A program made the translations under genes and the position numbers. A stretch of DNA of 64,000 bases from contig NC_087080.1 of the NCBI RefSeq assembly GCF_026151205.1, positions 12,905,337-12,969,336 of the forward strand, in the 5' to 3' direction. Source of the stretch: Bolinopsis microptera. Taxonomy: Eukaryota; Ctenophora; Tentaculata; Lobata; Bolinopsidae. Numbering within the stretch: the first letter of the stretch is position 1; the number at the start of each line of letters is the position of its first letter. The notes below the pieces were generated by a model. It did not search any database. It had not been told where the DNA came from and was given only the letters and a program-made list of their open reading frames with translations. Shown piece after piece: positions 10,791-21,357 of this stretch.

Positions 10791-11254
10791 TATTGGGTCA
10801 ATATGGGCGTGGCCCTCCTGGGTTTTCTCCACTGTCAAAAAAATGTCTCCAAACGAAAATCGTTTATTCATACCTTCGGGAAGGTCTGTGCAAAGTTTCG
10901 TTAGTATCTGAACATTTGCAGGTTCATTTCCATAAATGTCCAAAAATGACTGGACTGCACAACTTTAGAGTTAACTTTAGAGAAACTCATAAGTCATTTA
11001 TCTCAAATTAAGCTGTTAGTGTCCATGATCAACCTGTGGCGACAATGTTTTACGTGAAATGTAAAAATCAGGAGTAATATAAAAAGTGTATTTTTAGATT
11101 AAAGTGCTAGCTCATAGTTTTAGAATTGTATAGATTAGCGTTGGTCGTTTAACTTTAACCATCTAACAATCGATCGTGCCGTAATATATGGCCAAAGAAT
11201 AATAGGGTCTTGGAAGTTCTATAGTTGTTCAGTGGGTCGATCGACTGAACACGG
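10791..11254. other. Interior of TTAA element, no gene seen
   Basis: Remainder of the left part of the transposon up to the point where LINE B homology becomes clear. The exact 5' junction of LINE B could not be placed, but lies between about 11100 and 11290. Confidence 0.4.
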
Positions 11255-13867
11255 TTGCACTTGGTATTTAAACTTATCATCCCACTTATATCACTGGCAA
11301 CGCACCATAAACCAGGCTGTGTCCCATCGCTTATTGTCAATATTCTGACAAACTCCACTGACAATATTGTGTCAGCTGGACTACTGGATACCAGGGTTTC
11401 GCATCACTCTCCAATTTTCTGTATTCTCGAATGTAGCATGCCTGAAGAACCAGAACTTGACCCTTGTAAACCAAAATACGACTACTGTGAATCTAATATG
11501 ACCAAGTTCTTAGAAGATATTCAAACAAATTTTTGTGGGCAGGTGTGCTACAACGTAGAAAACTTTGAAATTTTTGCAAATAAGATAAAACTTTTGATCG
11601 AAGAAAACTTTTTAATTGAATCTGAATCGTTCAAAAAGTCAAAAAGAAATATGATTGCAAACCCTTGGATCACACCAGGGATCATTGCATCAGTGAAAAA
11701 GAAAGAATATCTTTACAAGCAGTGGAAGAGTACAATTAAGGAACCCAACCCTCTTGGAGACTCTGATCTATACTTAACCTATAGTAAATTCCGTCGACAG
11801 TTAAAATACATTATCAGATCTGCCAAGAAATTGTACTATTGCAGAAAATTCTCAAAAGTCTCAGGTAATATGAAGCAAACATGGGCACTGATCAATGAAC
11901 TGAGGGGAAAAACAAAAACTGGAATAAAGGCCTCGTTCAAAATAGATGGTAGTTTAGTAAAAGACAAGCGTGTCATATCGAATGGCTTTAACATGTTCTT
12001 CTCTTCCATTGCAGGTAAACTTAATGCGAAGCTCTGCTCCTCCAAACCAATAAGTCGTGACACAGCTTGCCAGAGGCCCCTTAATTATAAGAACTACTTT
12101 AACAAAAGAGTTACCAACAGTATGTTCTTAAACCCCTGTGATTCTGAGGAAATCGAAAAAATTGTTAAAACCTTCCAGGGTGACAAGGCTAGTGACATAT
12201 CAATAGCTGTTCTTAAGAAATGTTGCACTACAATCTCTAAACACCTAGCTGGTTTCCTAAACTCATTCATGAAGCTGGGTCTATTTCCAAATATTCTAAA
12301 AATAGGTAAGGTCACCCCCGTATTTAAGAAAGGAGACCCACAGCTGTTTGATAACTACAGGCCTATATCCATTCTACCTATCTTTGGTAAGATATTTGAA
12401 AAAGTAATTTACTGCCGACTATATAGCTTCTTTACTTCACATATGGTCATATACGATAAACAGTTTGGATTCAGATCCAACCACTCAACGGCACATGCCA
12501 TCAATTACTCCATTGACCACATTCTTAAAAACCTAGAAAGTAAGAATCATGTAATTGGCATATTCATTGACTTAAGCAAAGCGTTTGACACAATCGACCA
12601 CAGAAAATTACTTGTCAAACTTGAACACTATGGCATAAGAGGGCCCTGTCTTGACCTAATTGAAAGCTATTTGTGTAACCGACAGCAGTATGTTGATTTC
12701 CAAAATACACACTCTGATCACTGCAAAATTGAATATGGGGTACCACAGGGATCAGTTCTAGGCCCTCTCCTCTTCTTACTCTACATTAATGACATTACCA
12801 ACTCTAGCAAACTTGGACACTTCATACTGTTTGCAGATGACACGAACATATTTGTTGCTGGAAAAACTGAACAAGAAGCCTATTTGAATGCTAATAAAGT
12901 ACTTGAATCTGTAAATGACTATATGGAATCTAACTTGCTGCACATTAACCAAAGCAAATCGGTCTACATGTTATTCAGACCTGGCCGGTACTCGTCCTGT
13001 GCACGTGCTCGTGAATATGGCTCTGAGAACTCACTCACGTTATCAGGCAACACGCTTACACGAGTAGATAAAGTGAGATTCCTTGGTGTTATCATAGACC
13101 ATGAACTATCCTGGGAACCCCAACTAGATAACATAAAAAGTAAACTAACTACAAGTATAGCTATAATTAAACGTATTATGAAGTTTATTCCAGAAACAGA
13201 GTACCATAAGCTGTATGACTCCTTATTCAAGTCTCATATGAGCTACTGTATCAGTAGCTGGGGTGGTGTCACACCTTATAGACTATCTAAACTGTTCTCC
13301 ATCCAAAAAAGATGTGTACGCCTTCTATTTGGAAGCAAACCAAGCTTTGACCGGGCAGAGTATTATGAAACATGTGCACGTGCAAGACCATACAGTGAAC
13401 ACATCGCAAAAAGGAGCTTTGCTTTGGAAAACACTAAGCCAATATTCAATACCGAGAAAATCATGTCAATCCACAACCTGTACACCCAACATATATCCAC
13501 TGAACTGTTTAAAATCTTGAAACTGCATCAACCTATCTCTCTGACAAGTTTATTCCAAACAAGTTCCAGAGCATGTAGCCAAACTATGCGGGTCCCCCGA
13601 CACAAACTTGAAATTTCTAAACACAATTTTGTCTTCAAAGGTACGACTATATGGAACAGTTTGGTTGATAAAATATTCGACAAATGCACTCCTAATGAAA
13701 ACAATGTCATGGTCCCTGGCTCTAGTAAATTTTCCGACCTTTCCTCCCCCATCTCAATTATCAAGAGCCGTATCAAAAAGCTCTTACTTGAAACCCAGCA
13801 ATTGACAACACCTGGGCGTGAAATTGAGTGGCTCCCCCTAAATAGCTGGGGCATTGAACCAGCTTAG
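11255..13867 (+). CDS. LINE B endonuclease/reverse transcriptase, 5'-truncated but open
   Basis: An 870-codon open frame covering the end of the AP-type endonuclease (HHKPGCVPSLI, RVSHHSPIF), a linker, and a complete CR1/jockey-type reverse transcriptase. RT signatures include NYRPISILPIFGKIFEK, FIDLSKAFDTIDH, GVPQGSVLGPLLF and the catalytic FADDT. The thumb and C-terminal region follow. The annotated ATG is not a native start: ORF1 and most of the endonuclease are missing, as expected for 5' truncation during target-primed reverse transcription. A second truncated copy of the same family is at 22881-24968. No internal stop, so the insertion is fairly young. Confidence 0.9.
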   Translation: MHLVFKLIIPLISLATHHKPGCVPSLIVNILTNSTDNIVSAGLLDTRVSHHSPIFCILECSMPEEPELDPCKPKYDYCESNMTKFLEDIQTNFCGQVCYNVENFEIFANKIKLLIEENFLIESESFKKSKRNMIANPWITPGIIASVKKKEYLYKQWKSTIKEPNPLGDSDLYLTYSKFRRQLKYIIRSAKKLYYCRKFSKVSGNMKQTWALINELRGKTKTGIKASFKIDGSLVKDKRVISNGFNMFFSSIAGKLNAKLCSSKPISRDTACQRPLNYKNYFNKRVTNSMFLNPCDSEEIEKIVKTFQGDKASDISIAVLKKCCTTISKHLAGFLNSFMKLGLFPNILKIGKVTPVFKKGDPQLFDNYRPISILPIFGKIFEKVIYCRLYSFFTSHMVIYDKQFGFRSNHSTAHAINYSIDHILKNLESKNHVIGIFIDLSKAFDTIDHRKLLVKLEHYGIRGPCLDLIESYLCNRQQYVDFQNTHSDHCKIEYGVPQGSVLGPLLFLLYINDITNSSKLGHFILFADDTNIFVAGKTEQEAYLNANKVLESVNDYMESNLLHINQSKSVYMLFRPGRYSSCARAREYGSENSLTLSGNTLTRVDKVRFLGVIIDHELSWEPQLDNIKSKLTTSIAIIKRIMKFIPETEYHKLYDSLFKSHMSYCISSWGGVTPYRLSKLFSIQKRCVRLLFGSKPSFDRAEYYETCARARPYSEHIAKRSFALENTKPIFNTEKIMSIHNLYTQHISTELFKILKLHQPISLTSLFQTSSRACSQTMRVPRHKLEISKHNFVFKGTTIWNSLVDKIFDKCTPNENNVMVPGSSKFSDLSSPISIIKSRIKKLLLETQQLTTPGREIEWLPLNSWGIEPA

Positions 13868-14827
13868 TCAATCAGCATCCCATCCCTTGCATACAACTAA
13901 TTACAAAAGCGCTAATTATACCTGTTTCAAAAGCATCCTGTCTGGAAGTTCCCTGACTGCCGTGTGAATCTTTGGATCTATTTTTGGATCTATTTTTATA
14001 TTGATATGATTTTTATATACCTATATATTCCTCGCATAATTTCCATGTCCGCCTGAACAAACCTGGCACCATCAAATCTTACTCTAGAAACCCCAGAACT
14101 CATCAAGCCTAGTCTGAATTCAAAACTAGTTGACCAGCTACGTACAGTTTTTTTTGATTGAAATAAATTTTCGTGCACTGTATACAGAATGAATGGTTAA
14201 TAATTTAATATATATGTAGACCAAGGTCTGTGCACGGGATGCTTCCTGGAAGAATCCAGTTCTTTTAGCGGGGCACCCTACCTAAAGCCAAATTGAGATA
14301 TAATAATCATATTCCTAAGAAATAATCAGAAATCGAATACCAATCAAATAATATGATATATATGAGTAGTAACCATATTTACTATGCAAAATGCCCCAAC
14401 CACATAGTGTAAATTTATATAGAATTCAAATTCCATATCATCATTAAACCTCAATACCTAGTCAATATAACAGCCCAAGCAAAATTAAATAACTTCTTAT
14501 ATACCTTACTGTCATACTACAAATTAATTAAACATTTGAAATCTGTTGACCAGAGAATAAATTTCTAAGCCTAATGCAAGTGAAATAATTTAGATGCAAT
14601 ATATAATAATGAATGCCTAATGTGAGTATCATTTGTCAATGTCCTTGTAAAAAAGTCTGTACAAGAGATATGAGTAACTAATATAGAAGAAAAAACAGGA
14701 AGTTGTCGTCTGTTGTAAAATAAATAAAATATCTAGAATATAAATTAGAATATAAAATAACATTCAGTCAATGTGTCGTCAAAAAACTGTACAATTATCA
14801 AATGTTAAAACTGGGTGATACAGTCAC
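13868..14827 (+). other. LINE B 3' region and junction with LINE C, no gene seen
   Basis: AT-rich sequence following the LINE B stop; its start is presumably LINE B 3' UTR. No coding frame. The junctions with the residual TTAA element and with the LINE C 3' end could not be fixed. Confidence 0.4.
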
Positions 14828-15071
14828 CAAAAAAAAAAATACTAAGTATGATAAGTTAATAAATTAAATGTGGTCTATAAAACTACCACTAAGTATAATA
14901 GGTCAATAAATTAAAAGTGGTTTATAAAACTACCACTGTGGGAACCCCTTCTCCAGTTAAAACATGTCAGTCATGTGCAAAATCAATCAGAATGGTAAGG
15001 TGGTAAAAAAGGGAATATCTTTTCGATACATCAATTATATATGCCTCAGATTTAAAAGAATTAGAAGTTAC

Positions 15072-18047
15072 TTAGTTATCGTCGACTATGATTGCAGTGT
15101 AAAATTTTTCATATGAATTGTCGGCGGTATAATTAGGGTCTGTTGTTATAGATGATAGTAGCTGTTTCTTATACGAATCACTAAAGCTTTTAACATCGGG
15201 CAGATTTCGTAGATCTGTTGGAACATTATTCCAACATTTTGCCCCCAAGTATTGAAAGTTTTTATGTGATGTTGATCTATTGACATAAAGGTTGCAGCTT
15301 TCGCCGCTCCTACTACCTCCTGATATGTAACTAAATTTGTTCATAAAGTTTGTAGGACAATTGTCATGGATGATTCTAAACATATAATTTGACAGATGGA
15401 GTTGTCGTCTAAGATGGAGTGGTAACCATTTCATGTCTCTATAAACATTAAGGCTGCTCTCTGTTTTTGGAACGTTGAGAGCTATTTTGGCTACCTTTTT
15501 GTACAGAGTGTCAAGTTCAGCAAGTTTTGTCTTGCCAGCTCTACAATAGATCGTGTCTAAATAATCGAATTGTGGCAACATGAGTGCATTGGCAAACATT
15601 TTCCTATATTTAATGGGTAGCAGTGCTTTACTTCTATACATGGCACCAATTCTCTTCATGACCTTCCTAATAATATAATCTACATGGCTTTTGAAGTTTA
15701 ATTTACTATCTAGAATGAGGCCAAGATATTTTGTCTCTTTGCACTCCTTGATTGTGAAAGTTACCTCATTACAATCAATGGTTATTTCATCATGTTGGTC
15801 AACAGAATCAAACAATAGGAATTCAGTCTTCTTTTCATTGAGTGATAATTTATTAACACTGAGCCATTTAAAGATTGTCATAAGTTCTATTTTCATGTTT
15901 ATAAATGTGCTTCTGCAGGTTTGATCAAAGAATAGTGCACCATCATCTGCAAATAGAAAGGGCTTAGATAGGTTACAGGCATAAATGATGTCATTTATGA
16001 AGATACTAAATAATATAGGCCCAATGATGCTTCCTTGTGGTACACCACTCAGAACTTCTAAAAATGAGCTTAGATTGCCATTGATCCTAGTGCATTGATA
16101 TCTACAAGATAAGAAGTTCTTAAACCAGGTTAAAGCAATGCCACCAATTCCATAATATGCCAATTTTTGAAGCAATATTTCATGATTCACTGTGTCAAAG
16201 GCCTTCTTAAGATCAAGAAAGATGATTCCTGGTTTATAAGACTTAGATTTACTCATATATATTTCGTCCATCAGATCGTACATCAGATAAGTTGTGGAGT
16301 GATTTTTCCGAAAGCCATATTGATGCCCGATGAAAAGTTTGTTCTCTTCCATGTAATCAGTGAGTTGCTTGCCGACAAAGTATTCTATAAGTTTTCCTAC
16401 AAGTGGAAGGATGGATATTGGCCTGTAATTATTAGGATCATCTTTCATTCCTGCCTTATGGATGGGAGTTACTCTAGCTTTTTTACAAAGGGTTGGTACA
16501 ACACCTGTATTAAGGCTCAGATTGACAATGTGGGTCAGTGGCTCAACTATGTGTGGTACAGCTTGCTTAAGTAAAAATAGAGGCACATTGTCATATGAGG
16601 CCTTGTCATTCTTGAGCGTTTCGACATACATTAGGATATCAGTTTCATTTATTTCTTGGAATCTATCAAATGAGATATTAGAAGTTCTAGGAGGTAAAAA
16701 ATCAGTAAAACTAACTCTTTCAATATTGGGGGCCTGATTTTGTAATCTTGATCCAACATTTGCAAAATGAAAGTTAAATAGCTCAGGATCATTCTCATTG
16801 ATAGTTTGACAATTAGTTGTACCAGGGGTCATATTTGATGCCAGTTTGATAGTTTTCCATATCCCTTTAAGATCATTCTTGGCACTTTTAACTTGTAGAT
16901 CATCGATTACATTAGCCTTTTTGCAGGTTTTAGCTAATTTATTTCTAATATTTCTCTGAATCTTGTAGCAATCCCAGGCCTCATTACACTTTATACATTT
17001 GCTACATGTACCACATTTATTGCAATTTCCATTGTCTCTCTTATCCTTCTTTTTACGGAATTTCTTTAGAAGAAAATGTGTATGATTAATGGCATTTAAA
17101 AGTTCAGTAGAAGGTTTATGTATGAACTTTTCATGCCTTTCTATGGTCTTGCAAGGGAAGAAGGTTGCATATGCCTGTTCAATATGGTGACAAAGGCCAG
17201 CAGTGATAGCTTCAACATCTGTACTTTCCAATAGTGGACTGTAATCAGAACAGGTATCTAGATAGTCTAAGAATTGTTTAACATTACGTTTACAATGATT
17301 TCTAATTTCAACCTTCTCAAATTTAGGAGCTATAGGTACTTTACAATCTATCTCACACATAATAGCTTGATGATCTCCAATACGTTCATCAAGAACAGAA
17401 GATTGGACAAAATCTGCATAACAGTTAGTGAATATTACATCAATAGTAGTCTGGGTAAAATTGTCTCCACGTTTAGCAACTCTAGTTATCCCTTGAATGG
17501 TTTGAACTAGATTGTAACATCTCAAGGTCATATCTAATTTTTTGTACTGGGTGGATGAGATATCATTCTGGTCAATGTTTATATCCCCAATCCAGATAAC
17601 CTTTTTCCCATTCAATTTTTTCATGCAAAAATGAATGTATTCAATAAAGTTATCAACACTGCAATAATTTCCAGAGCGATAGAAGCAGCAAACATTGATC
17701 TTGCTATTCTTAAGCTTCACCCATAATGCTTCAATGTTATCAAGCTTACTATCCATAACTAATTCTGTGTAAGCTAGTTTTTTGTTTATCATTAAGCCAC
17801 AACCACCCCTAGAACTGTTTGGCCTGTCGCATCGCATAAGGTTGAAGGAGGAAGGAATATTTATGGTGTCTGTGTCAATAGTATCATTAAGATTCATCTC
17901 ATTTAGGGAAAGTATGTCTAATTTATGATCTCTAATAAGTTGGGAAAGTTCATTACTTTTAGCTAAATTGAGAAGCCCTCCTTGAATGTTACAATGACCA
18001 ATGCAGAGGTTGTGAAACCTATCAGCTGCATTATTAAAATTTGTCAT
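15072..18047 (-). CDS. LINE C ORF2: endonuclease and reverse transcriptase
   Basis: A 991-residue intact protein. The AP-endonuclease domain fills about residues 10-230 (GHCNIQGGL, LSLNEMNLND, GGCGLMINK, WIGDINIDQND, GDHQAIMCEI). A cysteine cluster CNKCGTCSKCIKC sits in the linker at about 340. The reverse transcriptase follows, with NYRPISILPLVGKLIEY, IIFLDLKKAFDTVNHE, GVPQGSIIGPILF and catalytic FADDG. The C-terminal thumb ends in the usual LINE motif W.NVPTDLRNL. It would nick target DNA and prime cDNA synthesis from it. The frame starts 155 nt after ORF1 with its own ATG. Confidence 0.93.
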   Translation of the reverse strand: MTNFNNAADRFHNLCIGHCNIQGGLLNLAKSNELSQLIRDHKLDILSLNEMNLNDTIDTDTINIPSSFNLMRCDRPNSSRGGCGLMINKKLAYTELVMDSKLDNIEALWVKLKNSKINVCCFYRSGNYCSVDNFIEYIHFCMKKLNGKKVIWIGDINIDQNDISSTQYKKLDMTLRCYNLVQTIQGITRVAKRGDNFTQTTIDVIFTNCYADFVQSSVLDERIGDHQAIMCEIDCKVPIAPKFEKVEIRNHCKRNVKQFLDYLDTCSDYSPLLESTDVEAITAGLCHHIEQAYATFFPCKTIERHEKFIHKPSTELLNAINHTHFLLKKFRKKKDKRDNGNCNKCGTCSKCIKCNEAWDCYKIQRNIRNKLAKTCKKANVIDDLQVKSAKNDLKGIWKTIKLASNMTPGTTNCQTINENDPELFNFHFANVGSRLQNQAPNIERVSFTDFLPPRTSNISFDRFQEINETDILMYVETLKNDKASYDNVPLFLLKQAVPHIVEPLTHIVNLSLNTGVVPTLCKKARVTPIHKAGMKDDPNNYRPISILPLVGKLIEYFVGKQLTDYMEENKLFIGHQYGFRKNHSTTYLMYDLMDEIYMSKSKSYKPGIIFLDLKKAFDTVNHEILLQKLAYYGIGGIALTWFKNFLSCRYQCTRINGNLSSFLEVLSGVPQGSIIGPILFSIFINDIIYACNLSKPFLFADDGALFFDQTCRSTFINMKIELMTIFKWLSVNKLSLNEKKTEFLLFDSVDQHDEITIDCNEVTFTIKECKETKYLGLILDSKLNFKSHVDYIIRKVMKRIGAMYRSKALLPIKYRKMFANALMLPQFDYLDTIYCRAGKTKLAELDTLYKKVAKIALNVPKTESSLNVYRDMKWLPLHLRRQLHLSNYMFRIIHDNCPTNFMNKFSYISGGSRSGESCNLYVNRSTSHKNFQYLGAKCWNNVPTDLRNLPDVKSFSDSYKKQLLSSITTDPNYTADNSYEKFYTAIIVDDN

Positions 18048-18202
18048 CTTGTGAATCTTATTAATTCACAATGGAATGAATAAAAGTTGTAAAGTTGTGT
18101 TTAAACTAAAAAACAGAATAAAAGCAGGTTGTATTTGTCTGGATGTCGTACTGTAAAAATAAAACTGATGGTATGAGTGTTATGTCAGTATTCAGCAGTA
18201 TT

Positions 18203-19855
18203 CTAATGGTGTGCATGATACTTCAAGTGCCTTGCTAATTTAATTATGCCATAATCATTGAGATGGACATTATCCTCTCCATAACTACTAAAAAATGACG
18301 ATTTTCTAAAGCCTTTCTTATCACTAAACAAGAAACGATTTGTCTCGGTTGAGAGCAGTTTTACATAGGTGTATTTTCTTTGCAGATTTGATATACACTC
18401 ATTGATATCAGTTATAACCTTGTTTCTGGAGAAACTCTCCCGAGGTAATAAGTTAACAATTTTAATATCAGCTCCAGGTGCCCACTTGTGAAGGAAAAGT
18501 ACAAGTTTTTCAATACAATTGTTTGTAAAGTCAAGAGCTCTAGCATCACCAGAAAAACTATCAGGGCACAGAAGTTTAGTCCTCATGTTGCGAGGGCTGT
18601 TCAGGATAGAGTCCACGTCATTTGTACCACACATAAGTACAATGCTTTTCACATTATTGGTATTAAGAGTGTCTTTTCTTACATCTGATTGAAACCGTTC
18701 ATTGATTGCATTGGCTGTGGCACCAGGGTAGCTGAATACATGTGCCTCATGATGTTTGGACGATAGCTTTTCTCCCTCTAATTTGGAGAACATACTAGAG
18801 CTAATGTAGACACACAAAGATTTACCAGAATGTTCTATTGATCTAGTCTTAGGGGCCGAGGGTTCAGTGTTCTTAACTTGACTGGAAACATCAGACAGAG
18901 TAGATAGGGTTGCGCTGCCATCAATTAGGCGCAGAGTAATGCTTATTCTCATGGTTTCAGACTTGTCCTGGATGAGGCTGTGTTCAAAGCTGGTCTGGGA
19001 TTGTCTGGTCATATTCATTATGTCACCATGGGAGAGGGTGAGGTCAGCAATATGAGCTCTAAGTTTGGATCTGAAGCTTAGGACTCTAGTAGCCCCTAAA
19101 GAGATGGTGGAGATCATGGAGCCTGGTGAAATTGACCTCTCGTCATCCGAGTGAAAGGGAATTCCTTGCTGACCATTTCTATACTTGGTAATCATAGCAC
19201 TATTGAATTTCAACTTTGGGAACTGTGAGCGTAAGTGTTCTAAAATAGACTTTAGGTATGGATTGTCTGCTACTGGCCTTGTGTTATGAAAGCCTCCATT
19301 GTAAGCGTAGGGAAAGTCCCCGTAATATGCAACTGCCCTATTCTCAAACTTATGAGTATAGTGGGTTTCTATATCTAACTTGGCAGTGTCAACAAACTGA
19401 AAAACTCCTCGACTCAAATCTTGGTATGGATTGATAGAGTTGGTCACATCATTGTCACCATTTACAGAGTGTTTGGGATTTTCCAAATTGATAATTTCTG
19501 CTGAATGTTCACTGTCTTCTGCTAATTTGGATAGCTCTTGGGTTAACTCAGAAACAAGATGCGAGGATGACCTATTACTGAGGGGAACATTGATAGAATG
19601 TTCACAGTGATCAGGTACCTGGGGCAACACAGGGATAAGTGAACCATCGCTGAGGGGAACTTTGAGTGCACTGTCACTTTCTGATAGTTGTTTATAGAGA
19701 AAAGAAATTTGCCGACGAAGACTATCATTCTCTCTTAATAGAGTTAAACAATTTGAACATTTATCAGTAGGACAAGAGCCGTTGCTGGGGAATTTAACAG
19801 AATTCCCTCGATATCTCAGATTGTAATGTCTTGAGCCAACTGGTATTCTAGACAT
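18203..19855 (-). CDS. LINE C ORF1: AlkB-type dioxygenase fused to SGNH hydrolase domain
   Basis: A 550-residue protein. Residues about 28-60 have CPTDKCSNC followed by Leu-rich heptads, probably a small zinc/coiled-coil multimerisation region. Residues about 165-312 form an AlkB-like 2-oxoglutarate/Fe(II) dioxygenase: H235-x-D237 in GIPFHSDDE, ISLGATRVLSFR, distal H292 and R303-x-S-x-T-x-R309, the complete iron- and cosubstrate-binding signature, closest in style to ALKBH2/3. Residues about 345-548 look like an SGNH/GDSL hydrolase: a Ser-rich block I at 352-354, GTND at 410-413 and D528/H531 in EDNVHLNDYG. SGNH domains occur in some CR1/L2 ORF1 proteins; an AlkB partner is unexpected. By family analogy the first domain could demethylate alkylated RNA or cDNA of the element. 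Confidence 0.9.
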   Translation of the reverse strand: MSRIPVGSRHYNLRYRGNSVKFPSNGSCPTDKCSNCLTLLRENDSLRRQISFLYKQLSESDSALKVPLSDGSLIPVLPQVPDHCEHSINVPLSNRSSSHLVSELTQELSKLAEDSEHSAEIINLENPKHSVNGDNDVTNSINPYQDLSRGVFQFVDTAKLDIETHYTHKFENRAVAYYGDFPYAYNGGFHNTRPVADNPYLKSILEHLRSQFPKLKFNSAMITKYRNGQQGIPFHSDDERSISPGSMISTISLGATRVLSFRSKLRAHIADLTLSHGDIMNMTRQSQTSFEHSLIQDKSETMRISITLRLIDGSATLSTLSDVSSQVKNTEPSAPKTRSIEHSGKSLCVYISSSMFSKLEGEKLSSKHHEAHVFSYPGATANAINERFQSDVRKDTLNTNNVKSIVLMCGTNDVDSILNSPRNMRTKLLCPDSFSGDARALDFTNNCIEKLVLFLHKWAPGADIKIVNLLPRESFSRNKVITDINECISNLQRKYTYVKLLSTETNRFLFSDKKGFRKSSFFSSYGEDNVHLNDYGIIKLARHLKYHAHH

Positions 19856-20110
19856 AGTTTATCACAAAAAGATGCTACTGTTCGAAATTTAGTTAATGAT
19901 TACAGTACCTTTGTAGCACTCCGGAGGATAAGGATAAGTGATGTCTGATAATCTTTAGGTGATAGATGGGAGTAAACTGCTTTAAAAACCGATGTCTGAT
20001 AGTCCTTAGGATGTCTTTAAGATAACTTTATCGTGCAACAACCATTTACATTGACATACAACCTGTAATGGTCGTTACATTTACCGAGGCATTAGTTCCC
20101 ACTGGGGGTC

Positions 20111-20151
20111 CTCAAATTATTTGTTATATAGTAGTGTTGAAAGTATTAAAA
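20111..20151 (-). promoter_or_regulatory. Shared 41-nt leader at the 5' end of LINE C
   Basis: Exact reverse complement of the leader at 8314-8354. On the element strand it is followed by GACCCCCAGTGGG, which differs from the sequences after the leader in LINE D and in the palindrome. Marks the 5' end of LINE C. Confidence 0.75.
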
Positions 20152-21184
20152 CTCCTGGACAGCTGGAACCTTTTGGGCCATGCACAAGCCAATAGCATGT
20201 ATGGTCCTGCAGTGGGGTCTCCTTGTCCTTGGATCTGTGTTTTGATCCGTCTTTTCTTAAAATTTTCCATTTGTGTCACTTAGAATCACCTTTTAAAATG
20301 TTAATCGACACCACTGGTCCTAGTTAAATTTAGCCATGGCACGATTACTCGAACGTAACAGTTAAATAGGTGTGACATACTATTATATTCTTATAATTAT
20401 ATCATATGAATTGATTGCACTGCTAATAAATAAAATACTTTGTTTTACTAAAAAATACTTTGTTTTACTTACCAGTAGTTTATTTATGTTATGTACCGAT
20501 GATAATGCAATTAGGATAACAACTAGGTAAGCCGCAAGTCTAATTCAAAACACACCGCACACCGTACACTCGAACTCCAATCTGTATTACTATTTGGTAG
20601 ACCGGGTATTTTGGCGGGAATTCTGTTCCCACGGCACTGTTCTGATAGAAGCTACTTCTACTGATGGTCCCAACTCCCAGAGGAACGGCCGTAAAGTAGC
20701 CAGACTTCTTGTCTCCTGTACTGGCTGACACATGCGGATTAAAATTAGAAATTTCGCTATGCTATAAATATAATTGCTCTCGGAATTGAACAAACTCCTA
20801 CTTATCTAGATCCTTTCTAAATTCGTTAGAGTTTCATGGACTGGGGAAAAATAATCGGTACAGTCTCCCTGCTGGCTGCTTGTGTAATTAAGCAATGAAA
20901 ACAATCCGAAATTATCACATATGACATAAGAACTGTAATAGCAGAAACTTTCTAACCGTACATTCACCCGCCACTGTTCAAGAACCTATATCACTGTTTA
21001 AAATCATGACGTGAGCACTGTATATCCAATCAGCTATTCCTTTAGTTAGGATGATAGCCAAAACTATAAGGATTTGGGAGAACTAGGGTAATAGTCATAA
21101 TTCTAAAATTTGAGTGAGTTACATGTGTTTTAATGACAACGATAAACATTTGCAACGTATTAGTATTACGCTATATGCCAGCGC
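20152..21184. other. Right interior of the TTAA element, no gene seen
   Basis: Non-coding remainder of the DNA transposon between the LINE C 5' end and the right subterminal repeat. Short open frames of 60-70 codons show no similarity to known families by eye. Confidence 0.45.
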
Positions 21185-21357
21185 GCACTGAGGGACTTCG
21201 TGACGTCACGAGGCCACAGCTTATTATTGCAATAACACGCGTTACACGTACGCTAGAGAGTTGGTTCTTTCGGCGATACGATTCTTTACCAGTTTGTCAC
21301 AGCTGATTTAAATCTTAGCCAAATTGGAGACTACAAATTTTTCAGTTAACTGGTCCT

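Larger units (their letters stand above)
14828..20151 (-). mobile_element. LINE C, apparently full-length non-LTR retrotransposon
   Basis: Runs right to left: 41-nt leader (20111-20151), 5' UTR, intact ORF1 (19855-18203), 155-nt spacer, intact ORF2 (18047-15072), and 3' UTR. The 3' UTR contains two imperfect ~60-bp repeats (around 14870-14935) and ends near an A/T homopolymer at about 14830. Both frames lack stops, so this copy is a candidate for recent or current activity. It is nested within the TTAA transposon. Confidence 0.8.
10108..21357. mobile_element. 11.25-kb TTAA-flanked DNA transposon carrying nested LINEs
   Basis: The ends are 20-bp perfect inverted repeats AGGACCAGTTAACTGAAAAA (10108-10127 and 21338-21357) directly bordered by TTAA on each side (10104-10107, 21358-21361). 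Similarity of the two ends continues imperfectly for about 170 bp, including a TGACGTCACGAAGTCCCT block (10247-10264 and, inverted, 21191-21208). Removing it with one TTAA rejoins the LINE A endonuclease frame without gap. No transposase was recognised. Most of the length comes from later insertions of LINE B (11255 to about 14.8 kb) and LINE C (14828-20151), so the original element was probably under 3 kb and non-autonomous. TTAA targets suggest piggyBac or Kolobok mobilisation. Confidence 0.85.
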
